A DNA stretch of 64,000 nt from Methanolinea sp. (GCA_018262855.1 JADFDO010000003.1:169356-233355); one strand, 5' to 3'. Positions 9,163-18,849 are shown, counted from the stretch's first letter. Made by a program: numbers and translations. The notes: generated from the sequence alone by a model not told the origin.

Positions 9163-10101
9163 TCAGACAACCATGTTGGTCTCTGAAAAAGGCTTGATCC
9201 TGAGAAGGATATAATCCCTCATGCGTGATGGGTGGACGTCTGCGAGGTCTCCGATCGTGATACCTTCATCGATCTCGGTCTTTCTGAGCAATGACGCGAA
9301 CGTATCGTATGGCAGTTTGACCCTGAGTCCTGCCATCTGTACGGTGATGGGGGTCGGGGAGAGGACGTCATGGATCTCGTCGATCTTTTCATAGATGATA
9401 TCCATTAAGCGGGCGGGAGATATTGAGAGTGGATCCTTTGCCATCACTTCCCGTTTCCTGTCAAGGACCCTTGTGACCTCGTCCACCACCTCGTCCATCT
9501 TCGAGAGCTCCTCCGACTCCTTGGTCCTGTGCATGAAACGGCCGACTCCTCCGACGTACCCGTCAACAGGCGGATCGATCAGGGTTTTCAGCACATCGGT
9601 GGGCGGGCCTCCGCAGAGGATGATAGGGACATCAATCCCCCTTCTCAGGACCGGGAACTTGTGCTTGATGCAGGTCTCGAAATCCCCGAGGAGATACACC
9701 GCACAATCGTGCTCGTTGATGACGTCCCGCTCTTCGTCGTTCATCTGGGATATGCGCTTGCCAAACCCCCTCGCGAGGCCAATCATGTTGGTCTTCGCAC
9801 CAAACCGGCGGATGTACTCTGCGACATCGCAGGATGCATGGGGGAGATGGTGGATCTCGAGCGACATAGTGACCACCGCGATCTCGGTTCCCACCAGTGG
9901 CGAGGGTGTGACCTCTCCGGTAAGAGGTTTTCCAATTCTCCGGATCAGCTCGATGTCATCCTTGGGAACAAGTGCCTGCAGGACAACTTCCTGGGCGATC
10001 ATGTGCTTCTGGATGATATAGCCGCCAAGATCCTCAATCAGATCAATGATCTCGTCATGGCGGTAGATGCCACCCTTGTAAGTGACCGGAACGAGGATCA
10101 C
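9163..10101 (-). CDS. mmp7: Methanogenesis marker protein 7
   Basis: 312 residues. The start MILVPVTYKGGIYRHDEIID and the segments IGLARGFGKRISQMND and VPIILCGGPPTDVLKTLIDP match methanogenesis marker 7, a protein found only in methanogens and their anaerobic methane-oxidising relatives. Mmp7 copurifies with the complex that reductively activates the nickel F430 cofactor of methyl-coenzyme M reductase. It is the last gene of the seven-gene minus-strand operon; its ATG overlaps the mmp17 stop by four bases. Conserved cysteines (ASCDVAEYIRRF, DFETCIKHKFPV) could bind metal, which is inference. Confidence 0.93.
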   Translation of the reverse strand: MILVPVTYKGGIYRHDEIIDLIEDLGGYIIQKHMIAQEVVLQALVPKDDIELIRRIGKPLTGEVTPSPLVGTEIAVVTMSLEIHHLPHASCDVAEYIRRFGAKTNMIGLARGFGKRISQMNDEERDVINEHDCAVYLLGDFETCIKHKFPVLRRGIDVPIILCGGPPTDVLKTLIDPPVDGYVGGVGRFMHRTKESEELSKMDEVVDEVTRVLDRKREVMAKDPLSISPARLMDIIYEKIDEIHDVLSPTPITVQMAGLRVKLPYDTFASLLRKTEIDEGITIGDLADVHPSRMRDYILLRIKPFSETNMVV

Positions 10102-10679
10102 AGGCTCTCCCCCATCAGCGAAAATTTTTCCCTCACTATCTCCTCAATATCCTCCGGAAGGGTATCTTCGCTTGCCACGAGGTAGAACCTGCCCTTTCCA
10201 TAATACTGCCGGCGCACCTTGAAGCCCTCAGGCTGGATGACCTGTAGGGCGTAGATCAGATCCTTGTAGAGTGATTCGCTCGGGTCATAGACCGGAAGAT
10301 CCTCGAGTCCCTGTAGTTCGGACTCGCTCAGGTTCATCACGATGGTAAAACGATCCGGCTGCTCAACCCTCTCTTTTCCGAATTTTTCCCACAGTATCTG
10401 GAGGAGCGGGGCGAGGTACGACTCGTCTCCGATGGAGATGGTCACTTTTCCCTCTCTTGCGTTGACATCAGAAAAATCGCGGAGTTTCACGATTCCCGGG
10501 ACTTTCCTGGTCCGTCCTGCGGCAATGAAGAGGGGTATGCGGGGGTCAATGAAGATGTGCAGCTTCCAGATAACCCTGATAAGGTTATGATCCAGCAATA
10601 CCACGTCAGCAATGTGCCTGTAGTAGTCACCGCCTGCCTTTTCGGGACATTCAACCTCGAAGTACTCCACGGCCTCCAT
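10098..10679 (-). CDS. mmp17: Methanogenesis marker protein 17
   Basis: 193 residues. The opening MEAVEYFEVECPEKAGGDYY and the block IRVIWKLHIFIDPRIPLFIA match methanogenesis marker 17, an MCR-activation-associated protein of methanogens with no assigned catalytic role. It starts on the base next to the mmp15 stop and overlaps mmp7 by four bases, so the genes are tightly coupled. Length agrees with the family. Confidence 0.92.
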   Translation of the reverse strand: MEAVEYFEVECPEKAGGDYYRHIADVVLLDHNLIRVIWKLHIFIDPRIPLFIAAGRTRKVPGIVKLRDFSDVNAREGKVTISIGDESYLAPLLQILWEKFGKERVEQPDRFTIVMNLSESELQGLEDLPVYDPSESLYKDLIYALQVIQPEGFKVRRQYYGKGRFYLVASEDTLPEDIEEIVREKFSLMGESL

Positions 10680-11915
10680 CTAATCTCCCTTGATAAACCC
10701 TGATGCGAGGAGGGCGGAACCGACCGCCCCGATATACTGGGCATGGTGCGGAACAAGGATCTTTGTCTGGAGGAGTTCTTCCATGGCCCGGACAAGACCC
10801 TGGATGAGGGATGTGCCGCCGACCATGATCACCGGTTCCTTGATATCGACTTCCTGGAGTTGCTGTTCGAAGACCTGTTCAGCGACGCTGTGGCACGCCG
10901 CAGCGGCAACATCTTCCGGGGAGCTGCCCGCAGCAAGTGCGTTGACAAGGCTCTGTGTACCAAACACGATGCAGTAGCTGTTCATGGGAACTTTCCGGGA
11001 AAGCCCTTTCATGGCGAGTGGGCCGAGCTCTGTGATGTCCACTCCAAGTCTTTTGGAGGTCATCTCCAGGAACCGTCCGCTTGCACCTGCACAGATGCCG
11101 CCCATGGTGAAGGTTCCCGGTATGCCGTCCTGGACGCTGATGGCCTTGTTGTCCATACCGCCAATATCAATCACCGTGGAAGGCCCCCGTTGGGAATCCG
11201 CCAGGAAGACAGCGCCCTTGGAGTTGACAGTCAGTTCCTCCTGGATGAGGTTGGCCTTCACATGCTCCCCGACCAGGAACCTGCCGTATCCCGTGGTGCC
11301 GACCGCCTCGATCTCGTCCCGTGAGACGCCCGCCTCTGTTATGGCCCGCCGTATTGCCTCATCTGCGCTCTCGATGACTGCAGTGGTGGGGAGCCAGCCT
11401 GTCCCGATGATCTTGTTGTCCCTCATCACGACTGCCTTGGTGGTGCTGGATCCTGAATCGATTCCCATCGTCAGGCCCTGTTGCACCTCCCTTGCAAGGA
11501 GTGCCCTTCTCCTCGCTATTGTGGTAAGGGCTTCCATCCTGGTGAGCAGGGTGCCTGACGTGGTCCGCTCGGTGAATGAATAGCTGACAACGGGCAGGCT
11601 CGAATTCTCATGGATGTAGCGGCGCAATTCGTTCCTGACAATTGCAGCCTCGGCGCACCTGAAACACGTCGCGATGAAGACGGCATCGGCTTCCACCCTG
11701 CCTTCAACAAGTGCTTTTGCCCGGGCAATCGCAAGTTTGAGATCGGGGCTCCGCACATTCAGCCCGAACTCATCAAAAGACTGCCGGAGATCCGCAAGTT
11801 TGAGATCAGGGAAGAAGATCTCGGCATCGACCGCTGCCGCCGCGGTGTCGATCTCTTTCTGCACCCCGCTATATTCGGGTCCGCACGAGAGCTGTGCAAT
11901 CCTGACCTTGCTCAT
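10680..11915 (-). CDS. mmp15: Methanogenesis marker protein 15 (ASKHA-fold activase)
   Basis: 411 residues. An N-terminal domain ([17 protein letters not shown] to about residue 130) precedes an ASKHA ATPase of the BcrAD/HgdC activase type: phosphate 1 motif [17 protein letters not shown] near residue 150, then [30 protein letters not shown] and [10 protein letters not shown], with cysteines placed like those holding the bridging [4Fe-4S] cluster of such activases. The family is restricted to methanogens. An activase fold in this operon suggests ATP-driven low-potential electron delivery, as in dehydratase activation; that is inference. Overlaps mmp5 by four bases. Confidence 0.93.
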   Translation of the reverse strand: MSKVRIAQLSCGPEYSGVQKEIDTAAAAVDAEIFFPDLKLADLRQSFDEFGLNVRSPDLKLAIARAKALVEGRVEADAVFIATCFRCAEAAIVRNELRRYIHENSSLPVVSYSFTERTTSGTLLTRMEALTTIARRRALLAREVQQGLTMGIDSGSSTTKAVVMRDNKIIGTGWLPTTAVIESADEAIRRAITEAGVSRDEIEAVGTTGYGRFLVGEHVKANLIQEELTVNSKGAVFLADSQRGPSTVIDIGGMDNKAISVQDGIPGTFTMGGICAGASGRFLEMTSKRLGVDITELGPLAMKGLSRKVPMNSYCIVFGTQSLVNALAAGSSPEDVAAAACHSVAEQVFEQQLQEVDIKEPVIMVGGTSLIQGLVRAMEELLQTKILVPHHAQYIGAVGSALLASGFIKGD

Positions 11916-12361
11916 GCGACCTCCCCTGAAAGACCGTCCAGAAACCGCTTTATCGCCGCGACAAATTCGACCCCTTCCTCATCGTTACTGGGGTATTCCA
12001 GGTCGAGGAGGGGAATGTTTTTCTTGCGGATGAGGAAATTGATCAGCTCGTTGGTCCTTGCGCATCCCATGCACCCGAAGGAATAGTCAGCATTGTTGAT
12101 GATGATTGCCGCCTCTGCGTCTTCTATCATCGGGCCGTACAGGGACATCCTGCCACGGACACCTGACGGGACCTCGACTGCAGCCCATCGCAGGCCCTTT
12201 TTAGGCCCTTCAGGGGTAATCTGGAGGGGCGGGGACTCGAGCCCGGGTGTCTGAATTCTCTCGCGTATCTGGAGTGCCGCCGAGAGGGGAGTGTGACCGA
12301 ACCGGGCCACCAGGTCAGAGAGGATGAGGCTTGTGGTGGGATAGAGAAAGACCTTTGCCAT
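11912..12361 (-). CDS. mmp5: Methanogenesis marker protein 5
   Basis: 149 residues. [20 protein letters not shown], then [20 protein letters not shown] and the cysteine pair in [18 protein letters not shown], match methanogenesis marker 5. The CxxC may bind metal. The open frame extends to 12406, but ATG 12361 lies one base after the mmp6 stop and matches the family start. The function is not known beyond association with MCR activation genes. Confidence 0.9.
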   Translation of the reverse strand: MAKVFLYPTTSLILSDLVARFGHTPLSAALQIRERIQTPGLESPPLQITPEGPKKGLRWAAVEVPSGVRGRMSLYGPMIEDAEAAIIINNADYSFGCMGCARTNELINFLIRKKNIPLLDLEYPSNDEEGVEFVAAIKRFLDGLSGEVA

Positions 12362-12362
12362 G

Positions 12363-12821
12363 TCAGGACTCCTGTGAATCAATGATCTCTTGTAACCGGG
12401 ACGCATCGAGCCGCTTTACGCTGGTCGGTGCAGGAGGGTGTGGAGCAGCTTCTGGACTTCTCGAAGGAAGTGCTTCGAGACCTTTTGAGATTCTCCTGAT
12501 CAACCCTATCTCGAACTCATGGCCGAAGTAGCCGGGGCGGGCGCCTCCTAGGTTTGCCCGGCACCGCCTTGGATCACCGGGTGGAAAACCCCTGTCTTTT
12601 ACGAATATGTGCGTGGGATCAAGTGCCCGTAACGAATCGATAATCCGGTTCACTTCATCCTCTTTCCCGGTGACCTGAAGACCGAAACACGTCTCCTTGA
12701 TCATCACACCCTGGGAGATCTCGTATGCCCTAATCGCCAGGTCCGAGGGAGTCATCGATGGTGATTCAACGAAGATATACTTGGTCACCGTTCCGGCGTA
12801 ACGGGGGCTGTATGTGCTCAT
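12363..12821 (-). CDS. mmp6: Methanogenesis marker protein 6
   Basis: 152 residues. KYIFVESPSMTPSDLAIRAY, LDPTHIFVKDRGFPPGDPRR and ANLGGARPGYFGHEFEIGLI match methanogenesis marker 6, a small methanogen-specific protein. It overlaps the mmp3 stop by four bases and is followed at once by mmp5, an order seen in other Methanomicrobiales. No catalytic motif is evident. Confidence 0.92.
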   Translation of the reverse strand: MSTYSPRYAGTVTKYIFVESPSMTPSDLAIRAYEISQGVMIKETCFGLQVTGKEDEVNRIIDSLRALDPTHIFVKDRGFPPGDPRRCRANLGGARPGYFGHEFEIGLIRRISKGLEALPSRSPEAAPHPPAPTSVKRLDASRLQEIIDSQES

Positions 12822-14347
12822 AACTTCACTTCCCTGATAAATACAATCTCTTTCTCCTGAATTGTGGCAAGTTTGTGCAGGTCGCGGACCTTCCCGATGA
12901 TGTTCGTCCCCTCAAAAGGTTCCGAGGTTGGTCCGAACTCACTGTTCTCTGTGGTACGGACACCCACAAGTCCGGAACCCTTCCTCGAATCGTTCGTGAT
13001 TGCCAGGGTGGCAGCAGGCACGTGATCCGAGGGGCAGTTCTCGGGTATGATATTCACTCCCTTCGGTATCTGGGGTTTGAAGAGATATACGTCTTCAAAA
13101 TTAAAGAAAAACGGGATCCTCCCCACGTGGTGCTGATGGAGCCCGGTGAGGTGCCTGAAGATATCGCAGGAGGCTGGTGCTGCGCTGTCGTCAAGTTCGA
13201 TGTCGATCACTTTTTCCAGGGGGATGACCGTGAGATCCACGGCACCCGCGGCAAGGCTCTCAAGGGTGGTCCTTGGTTCCTGGTCGACCACCACGAGCCC
13301 CTGTCCTTTCCGGTCCGGATGGATCGTGATATTCCGATCTGACGCGACTCTTTCCGCGTCATTGAGGAAGAGGCCGACAAGATCAAACCGCGAGGGGTGG
13401 ACGTCAATGCAAAAACGATCGCCCTCTTTCACGAGCCGCGCCAGTTCGAGCCCATGGGTCACCTGGCCGGTGAGCGTATGCGATGGGGATCCCGGCATAT
13501 CCTCAATGTAAATGAACAGGGCTCCTCTCCCTTTTCCGGTGGTCCTGGCGGTGACTGTGCCCTCCCTCCGGGCAAATTTCACCTCATACGGGACGTTCGT
13601 TCCCGCTTTTCGCTCATCAAGGATATGGGTGCTCGATGACCTTCCCACCACAAAACGGCCGTCCGCAAGCGAAAGGAGCATATGCTCAACGCTCTCTGCT
13701 GCATTTGTGGAGGTGATCTCATTGCCGTTGAATCCGTGCGCAGTGATCACGACATGAGTGATGACCTCCATTCCTTCTTCGAGAACGAGATCATTCGCCA
13801 TTGTCACAAAGGAGCGGCTTGTATCCGCCCAGTTCACGACGGGTGATATCGCATTGATACGATCACCTGTTCCCCACCGGTCAATCACACCCCTGCCGCT
13901 GACGACCCTGCCTATCACGCCCCCTCCCTTCTCAGATCCGAAATCGGAAGTATGGCGGCTGCGCGAGAAGATCAGATATGAACGCAAGGCATCGTATCCC
14001 CCGCACCCAAGGATAAGATCGCCTCTCTCGTAAAGTACTGCAGTGCGGGCCGGGCTGAACGATGAGGGGAACGGGCCGAATGCCGCGGCATAACGATCAT
14101 TCCAGTGCAGGGCCAGCGGGAGGGGCAGGGTTGAAGACCCGATAATTTCCTGGCCTGCAGGTGTCAGTTCGACGATGACTTCGCCAGCCGTCGTGTCCAG
14201 TCGGATGCTTCCCGTGGTTGCCGATTCCCGTGCACCTGGCCGGATCACGGCAACGCAGCAGTCTGCCGGGCGATCCGGGAGAATTTCGCCAAGCTGTGAT
14301 CCCTCCCGGACCTCGAGGCTCTTCCCATCAAGCTGGATTGTGACCAT
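12818..14347 (-). CDS. mmp3: Methanogenesis marker protein 3
   Basis: 509 residues. The N-terminus (MVTIQLDGKSLEVREGSQLG) looks like a small ubiquitin-like or TGS domain, followed by the long UPF0288 region; ALFIYIEDMPGSPSHTLTGQ and the C-terminal block GSGLVGVRTTENSEFGPTSE match methanogenesis marker 3. Part of the fold has been related to cyclophilin-type isomerases. Mmp3 is one of the proteins found in MCR activation preparations. It follows atwA by 11 bases in the same operon. Confidence 0.93.
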   Translation of the reverse strand: MVTIQLDGKSLEVREGSQLGEILPDRPADCCVAVIRPGARESATTGSIRLDTTAGEVIVELTPAGQEIIGSSTLPLPLALHWNDRYAAAFGPFPSSFSPARTAVLYERGDLILGCGGYDALRSYLIFSRSRHTSDFGSEKGGGVIGRVVSGRGVIDRWGTGDRINAISPVVNWADTSRSFVTMANDLVLEEGMEVITHVVITAHGFNGNEITSTNAAESVEHMLLSLADGRFVVGRSSSTHILDERKAGTNVPYEVKFARREGTVTARTTGKGRGALFIYIEDMPGSPSHTLTGQVTHGLELARLVKEGDRFCIDVHPSRFDLVGLFLNDAERVASDRNITIHPDRKGQGLVVVDQEPRTTLESLAAGAVDLTVIPLEKVIDIELDDSAAPASCDIFRHLTGLHQHHVGRIPFFFNFEDVYLFKPQIPKGVNIIPENCPSDHVPAATLAITNDSRKGSGLVGVRTTENSEFGPTSEPFEGTNIIGKVRDLHKLATIQEKEIVFIREVKL

Positions 14348-14358
14348 GCCCGCACCCT

Positions 14359-15975
14359 TTATGTGCTTGAGGGTTTGGTGGCCATGACCTCTCGCTCTTC
14401 CTCAGTGAGGCTTGCAAGGATCTCCGCAGTGTTGCCGATCTCCACGATCTTGCCACCTCTCATCAGTGCGAGACGATCGCAGATGTCCCTGACAAAGTCC
14501 ATGTCGTGAGAGACGACAATAAACGTCTCATCCATCTCGTCACGGGCATGCATGATGGAATGCTTCACATCGATCTTGGTCAGGGGGTCCATCGTTCCCG
14601 TGGGCTCGTCAAGAATCACGATCCTGGGTTCGCGGATGAGTACCTGGGCAAGCGCCACCCGGTGCCTCTCCCCCTCGGAGAGCTGACCTGGGAGACGGTC
14701 AAGGATCTCCCTGCTCTTGTCCTCGGTGAATCCCGCCATCTTGAGGGTGATGATCGCTTTTCTCATCGCGAGCTCTTTCGGGAACTCGAGACCGATGGCA
14801 TCCGTCAGGTTGTCGAGGACGGTGCGGTGGGGATACAGGTCGTATTCCTGGTGGAGCAGGCCGATGTAGCTCTTTGCCCTCCCCCGATTCTCGATTCCTG
14901 GCTTGGTCATATCCACCGCATCATCGCCTATCCTGATGATCATCTCTCCGGTGGTAGGCTCGATAATCCCTGCGATAATACGGGACAGCGTGGTCTTTCC
15001 TGCACCGCTCTTTCCAATAATTCCGAAAATTTCCTTTTCACGCACATCGAACGTGACACCGTTGACCGCCCTGACCACTCCCCTGTCCACTGAGATATAG
15101 CGCTTGAATACGTCCCGGGCGATCATGATCTCCCTGCCGAACTCGGGAATCTCGAACTCTTCTGTATCAGAGAGGTCTGCCAGGAATGTTCGGATGACCT
15201 CGTCAGGGGATCCAAGGGCAGCGATTTTCCCTTCGGAGAGAAGCATCGCCCTGTCGGCAACCTCACTGATAACCTGGGAAAAGTGCGAAGTGACGACCAT
15301 GCCCATCTTATTGTCGTTTGCTGCGTTGATGAGCATGGTGTGCACGAGGTGTGCAGTCTCGGGATCGAGGGTTCCGGTGGGTTCATCGGCGAAAAGGAGG
15401 AACGGCTCTTTGGCCAGCTGACGCGCAAGGACCACCCTCTGTTTCTCTCCTCCCGAGAGATCACGGGCGATATGCATCATGCGGTGAGAGAGGCGCACCT
15501 GGTCGAGGAGATCCGCTGCCCGGGTGATGGCGTTTTCCTGGGGATACCCGATGTCGTCGAGGGCATGGAGCACGTTCTCGATGACCCGGTCATTTCCGTA
15601 CAGGGCAAACGTCCTCTGGAACATGATGGCGGTGTGACGCATCAGCCTCCTTTTCAGATCCTCATCCGACTCGTTCCAGAGGTCGATATCCCTGGTTTTG
15701 AGGCTGCCACCGCACGAAGGGCATGGTTTTCCTGCGGTGCTTCCCACTCCGAGAAAAGGGCAGGCGTCGCAGACTGCAGCGTGGTACACGATCCTTCCAG
15801 AACTTGGGGGCTGTTCCACGCCCCGCAGCAGATGCATGAGCACCGTCTTCCCGGCACCACTGCGCCCGATGATCCCCAGAACTTCTCCCTCACCGATCTC
15901 AAAAGAAATATTATGGAGGACTCTTTTTCCGTCAAAGTCCATGCAGAGATTCTCAACGGTGATCAGCGGGTTCAT
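14359..15975 (-). CDS. atwA: Methyl-coenzyme M reductase system component A2 (tandem ABC ATPase)
   Basis: 538 residues with two ABC ATPase domains and no membrane segments. ABC1 has Walker A GIIGRSGAGKT near residue 34 and signature LSGGEKQRVVLA; a CxxC...CxxC zinc-ribbon-like insert (VCDACPF ... KPCPSCGG) lies between. ABC2 has GIIGKSGAGKT and LSEGERHRVALA, with Walker B IVILDEPTGTMDP. This is component A2, which hydrolyses ATP in the reductive activation of MCR. ATG 15975 (MNPLITVENLCMDF) is preferred over TTG 15996. It is the first gene of the operon atwA-mmp3-mmp6-mmp5-mmp15-mmp17-mmp7. Confidence 0.94.
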   Translation of the reverse strand: MNPLITVENLCMDFDGKRVLHNISFEIGEGEVLGIIGRSGAGKTVLMHLLRGVEQPPSSGRIVYHAAVCDACPFLGVGSTAGKPCPSCGGSLKTRDIDLWNESDEDLKRRLMRHTAIMFQRTFALYGNDRVIENVLHALDDIGYPQENAITRAADLLDQVRLSHRMMHIARDLSGGEKQRVVLARQLAKEPFLLFADEPTGTLDPETAHLVHTMLINAANDNKMGMVVTSHFSQVISEVADRAMLLSEGKIAALGSPDEVIRTFLADLSDTEEFEIPEFGREIMIARDVFKRYISVDRGVVRAVNGVTFDVREKEIFGIIGKSGAGKTTLSRIIAGIIEPTTGEMIIRIGDDAVDMTKPGIENRGRAKSYIGLLHQEYDLYPHRTVLDNLTDAIGLEFPKELAMRKAIITLKMAGFTEDKSREILDRLPGQLSEGERHRVALAQVLIREPRIVILDEPTGTMDPLTKIDVKHSIMHARDEMDETFIVVSHDMDFVRDICDRLALMRGGKIVEIGNTAEILASLTEEEREVMATKPSST

Positions 15976-16051
15976 TCTTTTCCTCTCACTAGACAATGTG
16001 ATCTTCTACGCATATTTCTTTTCATCTGACATAACATCCCTTGTACCGGCA

Positions 16052-16861
16052 TCAGTCCCTGATTCTTTTCACGATGGCGACCACTTCACGGACGTTCTTC
16101 ACCACGTGATCGGCAGCCTGGTAGAGTTCGTCGTGTTTTTCTCCTGACTGCTCTTCGGTGAGAATGGCTACATCCGCTTTTTTCATAGCGCAGATGTCGT
16201 TGATCCCGTCTCCGACCATCACCACGTGGTCATACTCTTCCTGGAGATCTGCGACGATCTGGGCCTTGACTGTCGGGGTCGCGATCCCAAAGACGCGATC
16301 GCGGGGAATTCCAAGATAGTCTGCCATCTTTTCGAGTTTTGTCACCCGGTCGCCCGATGCGATAAACGTGGGGATTCCCATGTGGTGGAGTTCGCTGATT
16401 GCCTCCCTGGCCCCTTCAAACGGCCTTCCCCCGGTGGTCACAGTGAACTCGATGCCGGGAAGACTCATGTTGACGATAACCCCGCTGTTCATGGCTATCA
16501 CCGCCTCCCTCCTGCAGACCTGCCAGACGTGTCGGATGCAGTCCTGCAGGTCGCCGATCGTCGCATACTCCGAGTGGTAGAGGGCATGTGCAACCTCGTC
16601 AGCGGCAAGCACCTTCCTAGTGCAGCTCACCCCGAATCCAACCTGGTGTTCGACAAGATATGATGAGAGGAGCATTTCGGGAGGGGTGGCAATGACCTCT
16701 CTCGAATGGACATGGATGACCACGAGGACGCGTTCCGTCGAACTGAAGGTGAGCGAGACCGTCTCTATTCCCGGCAGGAGTTCGCCGGTCATCACGTTCT
16801 TGGCAACCCGGTAGGTATGCAGAAGTGTTCCGGCACTGTCAAAGACGACGGCAATGGACAT
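16052..16861 (-). CDS. HAD-superfamily phosphatase resembling a soluble P-type ATPase domain
   Basis: 269 residues. Motif I is VVFDSAGTLL, which aligns with the DKTGT of P-type ATPases rather than the DxDGT of other HAD enzymes. Motif II is FIASGDRVTKLEKMADYLGI and motif III is VMVGDGINDICAMKKADVAI. There are no membrane helices, so it is a free-standing catalytic unit like the soluble P-type ATPase-like phosphatases known from methanogens. The substrate is unknown. ATG 16861 (MSIAVVFDSAG) is chosen; the frame extends to 16903. It is divergent from the ribose-1,5-bisphosphate isomerase gene, with 63 bp between starts. Confidence 0.85.
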   Translation of the reverse strand: MSIAVVFDSAGTLLHTYRVAKNVMTGELLPGIETVSLTFSSTERVLVVIHVHSREVIATPPEMLLSSYLVEHQVGFGVSCTRKVLAADEVAHALYHSEYATIGDLQDCIRHVWQVCRREAVIAMNSGVIVNMSLPGIEFTVTTGGRPFEGAREAISELHHMGIPTFIASGDRVTKLEKMADYLGIPRDRVFGIATPTVKAQIVADLQEEYDHVVMVGDGINDICAMKKADVAILTEEQSGEKHDELYQAADHVVKNVREVVAIVKRIRD

Positions 16862-16877
16862 CGGGACCAGGTCTACC

Positions 16878-16886
16878 CTATATTTA
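16878..16886 (+). promoter_or_regulatory. TATA box for ribose-1,5-bisphosphate isomerase
   Basis: CTATATTTA lies about 40 bp before ATG 16925 in the divergent intergenic region. A start of transcription about 25 bp downstream would leave a leader of some 15 nt. This also argues against the longer open frame that begins at 16706 inside the HAD gene. Confidence 0.5.
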
Positions 16887-16924
16887 TGTGCGCACAACAG
16901 CACTCAGTTACGAGAGTGCCCACG

Positions 16925-17884
16925 ATGCTAGCTGATACCGCAGAGAAGATAAAGCGCATGGAGATCCGCGGTGCGGGACGGATTGCAAGGGCAGCAGTCA
17001 ATGCCCTTGAGGAGTATTCATCGACCCTTTCGGCCCGCACCCTGCCGGAGTACCTGGAGAAGATGAATGATGCGGCCTCCCTTCTTGCCGCAACACGCCC
17101 CACTGCGGTATCCCTCCCCAATGCAATACGTTCCGTAATGTCAGCACTCCGGCTATCGTACAATGGCGTTGAAGAAGCGAAGGCCGGATTCCGTGAAAGG
17201 TGCCAATCGTTCGTAACCGGATCCGAGCAGGCGGTACAGCGGATCGCGGAGATAGGGTCCAGGCATATCAGGGACGGGGACGTCCTCCTCACCCATTGCA
17301 ACTCCGAAGCGGCACTTGCCTGCATCATCGAGGCAAAAAAGGCAGGGAAAGAGATCTCGGTCTTCGCAACCGAGGTCCGGCCCCGTAACCAGGGCCACCT
17401 GACGATCAAGACTCTCGATCGGGCCGGTATCCCCACCAGTTTCATCGTGGACTCGGCAGCCCGGTACTTCATGAACGAGGTCGACCTTGTGATCGTGGGT
17501 GCAGATGCGGTCACCGTCAACGGTGCGGTGGTGAACAAGATCGGGACTTCGCAGATCGCACTTGCAGCGAGTGAAGCCCGGACACGGGTCATGGTTGCTG
17601 CGGAGACCTACAAGTTCGCCCCGAAGACAATCCTCGGTGAATACATCGAGATTGAGGAGCGTGACCCCGAAGAGATTCTCCCCCCTGCCATGATAGCAGA
17701 TCTCCCGAATGTCCGAATCAGGAATCCGGTCTTCGACGTGACTCCTGCACATTACGTGGACCTTATCGTGACCGAGGCAGGGGCTATACCGCCGCAGATG
17801 GCCTACATCATCATCAGGGATATTCTCGGCTGGGAGATTGGGGAATATTCCGGGGCACTGTTTTCGTCGAATAATGAGGGATAG
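16925..17884 (+). CDS. Ribose-1,5-bisphosphate isomerase
   Basis: 319 residues of the eIF-2B alpha/MtnA-like isomerase family. Key blocks are DVLLTHCNSEAALACIIEA, EVRPRNQGHLTIKTLDRAGI, DLVIVGADAVTVNGAVVNKI and TYKFAPKTILGEYIEIEERD. The archaeal enzyme converts ribose-1,5-bisphosphate to ribulose-1,5-bisphosphate, the substrate of form III RuBisCO, which is also encoded in this window (55.2 kb). In Thermococcus this is part of AMP breakdown; the AMP phosphorylase gene is not in the window. ATG 16925 gives the usual length of about 320 residues; GTG 16916 is an alternative. Confidence 0.9.
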   Translation: MLADTAEKIKRMEIRGAGRIARAAVNALEEYSSTLSARTLPEYLEKMNDAASLLAATRPTAVSLPNAIRSVMSALRLSYNGVEEAKAGFRERCQSFVTGSEQAVQRIAEIGSRHIRDGDVLLTHCNSEAALACIIEAKKAGKEISVFATEVRPRNQGHLTIKTLDRAGIPTSFIVDSAARYFMNEVDLVIVGADAVTVNGAVVNKIGTSQIALAASEARTRVMVAAETYKFAPKTILGEYIEIEERDPEEILPPAMIADLPNVRIRNPVFDVTPAHYVDLIVTEAGAIPPQMAYIIIRDILGWEIGEYSGALFSSNNEG

Positions 17885-18000
17885 GGCGTGCCACTGTGTT
17901 GTTTCCCGGCGTACCCTGGTTGAAAGGTTATATGGGAGGAACACCATCGTACTCACTGACAAGATGGTGGCACACCGGGAGGGACCGGAGGTACATTTGA

Positions 18001-18819
18001 ATGGAGTTACACTTTACCAAGTTACAGGGGAACGGCAACGATTTCATCCTTATCGATGAGTATGACTGTGTCGCGATACCGGACGATATGAAGGCCGAGT
18101 TCGCCCAGCTCTACTGTGACCGGAGGTTCGGAATCGGTGGTGACGGGGTCCTCTACCTTTCGCTCTCAGAAAAGTCGGGTCTCAGGATGAGGCTTTTCCA
18201 GCCTGACGGGAGCGAGGCCGAGATGTGCGGGAACGGGATCCGCTGTTTTGCCAAATACGCCTATGATAAGGGCTATATCAAGGGACCCTGCAACGTCGAG
18301 ACTCCCGCAGGGATCATCCCGGTCGAAGCCTCATACCGGGACGACACATTCTCGGCCACCATTAAGATGCCCGAACCGAAGTTCCTCCGGAAGGATATTC
18401 CTGCAACGGGGGATGGGGAATACAGGGAGAAGATCGAGGGATTCGACGTGTACGCGGTCAACACCGGAGTCCCTCACGCGGTGATCTTCACCGATGCCCT
18501 GGATTCGGTTGATCTCATGGAGGTCGGCCCGAAGATCCGGAGGCACACGACATTCCCCAACGGGGCGAACGTGAACTTCGTGCAGCGGACGGGAGAGAAC
18601 TCTCTCCGGATACGGACATACGAGAGGGGGGTTGAGGAGGAGACCCTCTCGTGCGGGACCGGGGCGACGGCATCAGCCGCAGTCGCACATCACCTTGGGT
18701 ACGTCGGGACAAAGGTGGAGGTGGAGACCCGCGGGGGGCAACTCACAATCACCCTTGACGGGGAGGCGAAGATGGAGGGGCCGGCAGTGACGGTGTTCTC
18801 GGGGACGATTACGTTCTGA
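18001..18819 (+). CDS. dapF: Diaminopimelate epimerase
   Basis: 272 residues. Both catalytic cysteines are present: MCGNGIRCFAKYAYDKG (first half) and LSCGTGATASAAVAHHLG (second half). The N-terminal MELHFTKLQGNGNDFILIDE is the family signature. It interconverts LL- and meso-diaminopimelate in lysine biosynthesis. A GGAGG at about 17986-17991 precedes ATG 18001, a clear Shine-Dalgarno site. It follows the isomerase gene by about 115 bp on the same strand. Confidence 0.95.
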   Translation: MELHFTKLQGNGNDFILIDEYDCVAIPDDMKAEFAQLYCDRRFGIGGDGVLYLSLSEKSGLRMRLFQPDGSEAEMCGNGIRCFAKYAYDKGYIKGPCNVETPAGIIPVEASYRDDTFSATIKMPEPKFLRKDIPATGDGEYREKIEGFDVYAVNTGVPHAVIFTDALDSVDLMEVGPKIRRHTTFPNGANVNFVQRTGENSLRIRTYERGVEEETLSCGTGATASAAVAHHLGYVGTKVEVETRGGQLTITLDGEAKMEGPAVTVFSGTITF

Positions 18820-18827
18820 TTTTTTTT
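18820..18827 (+). terminator. Oligo-T tract after dapF
   Basis: An eight-T run starts at the base after the dapF stop codon, which is typical of archaeal intrinsic termination. The next gene starts only 22 bp further on, so it probably has its own promoter or depends on read-through. Confidence 0.45.
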
Positions 18828-18849
18828 CTTCGTGAGGGGTTTATAGGAA

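Noticed and set aside
16706..16924. N-terminal extension of the ribose-1,5-bisphosphate isomerase
   Set aside because: It would run through the HAD gene start and the TATA box, and is not like the family's N-terminus.
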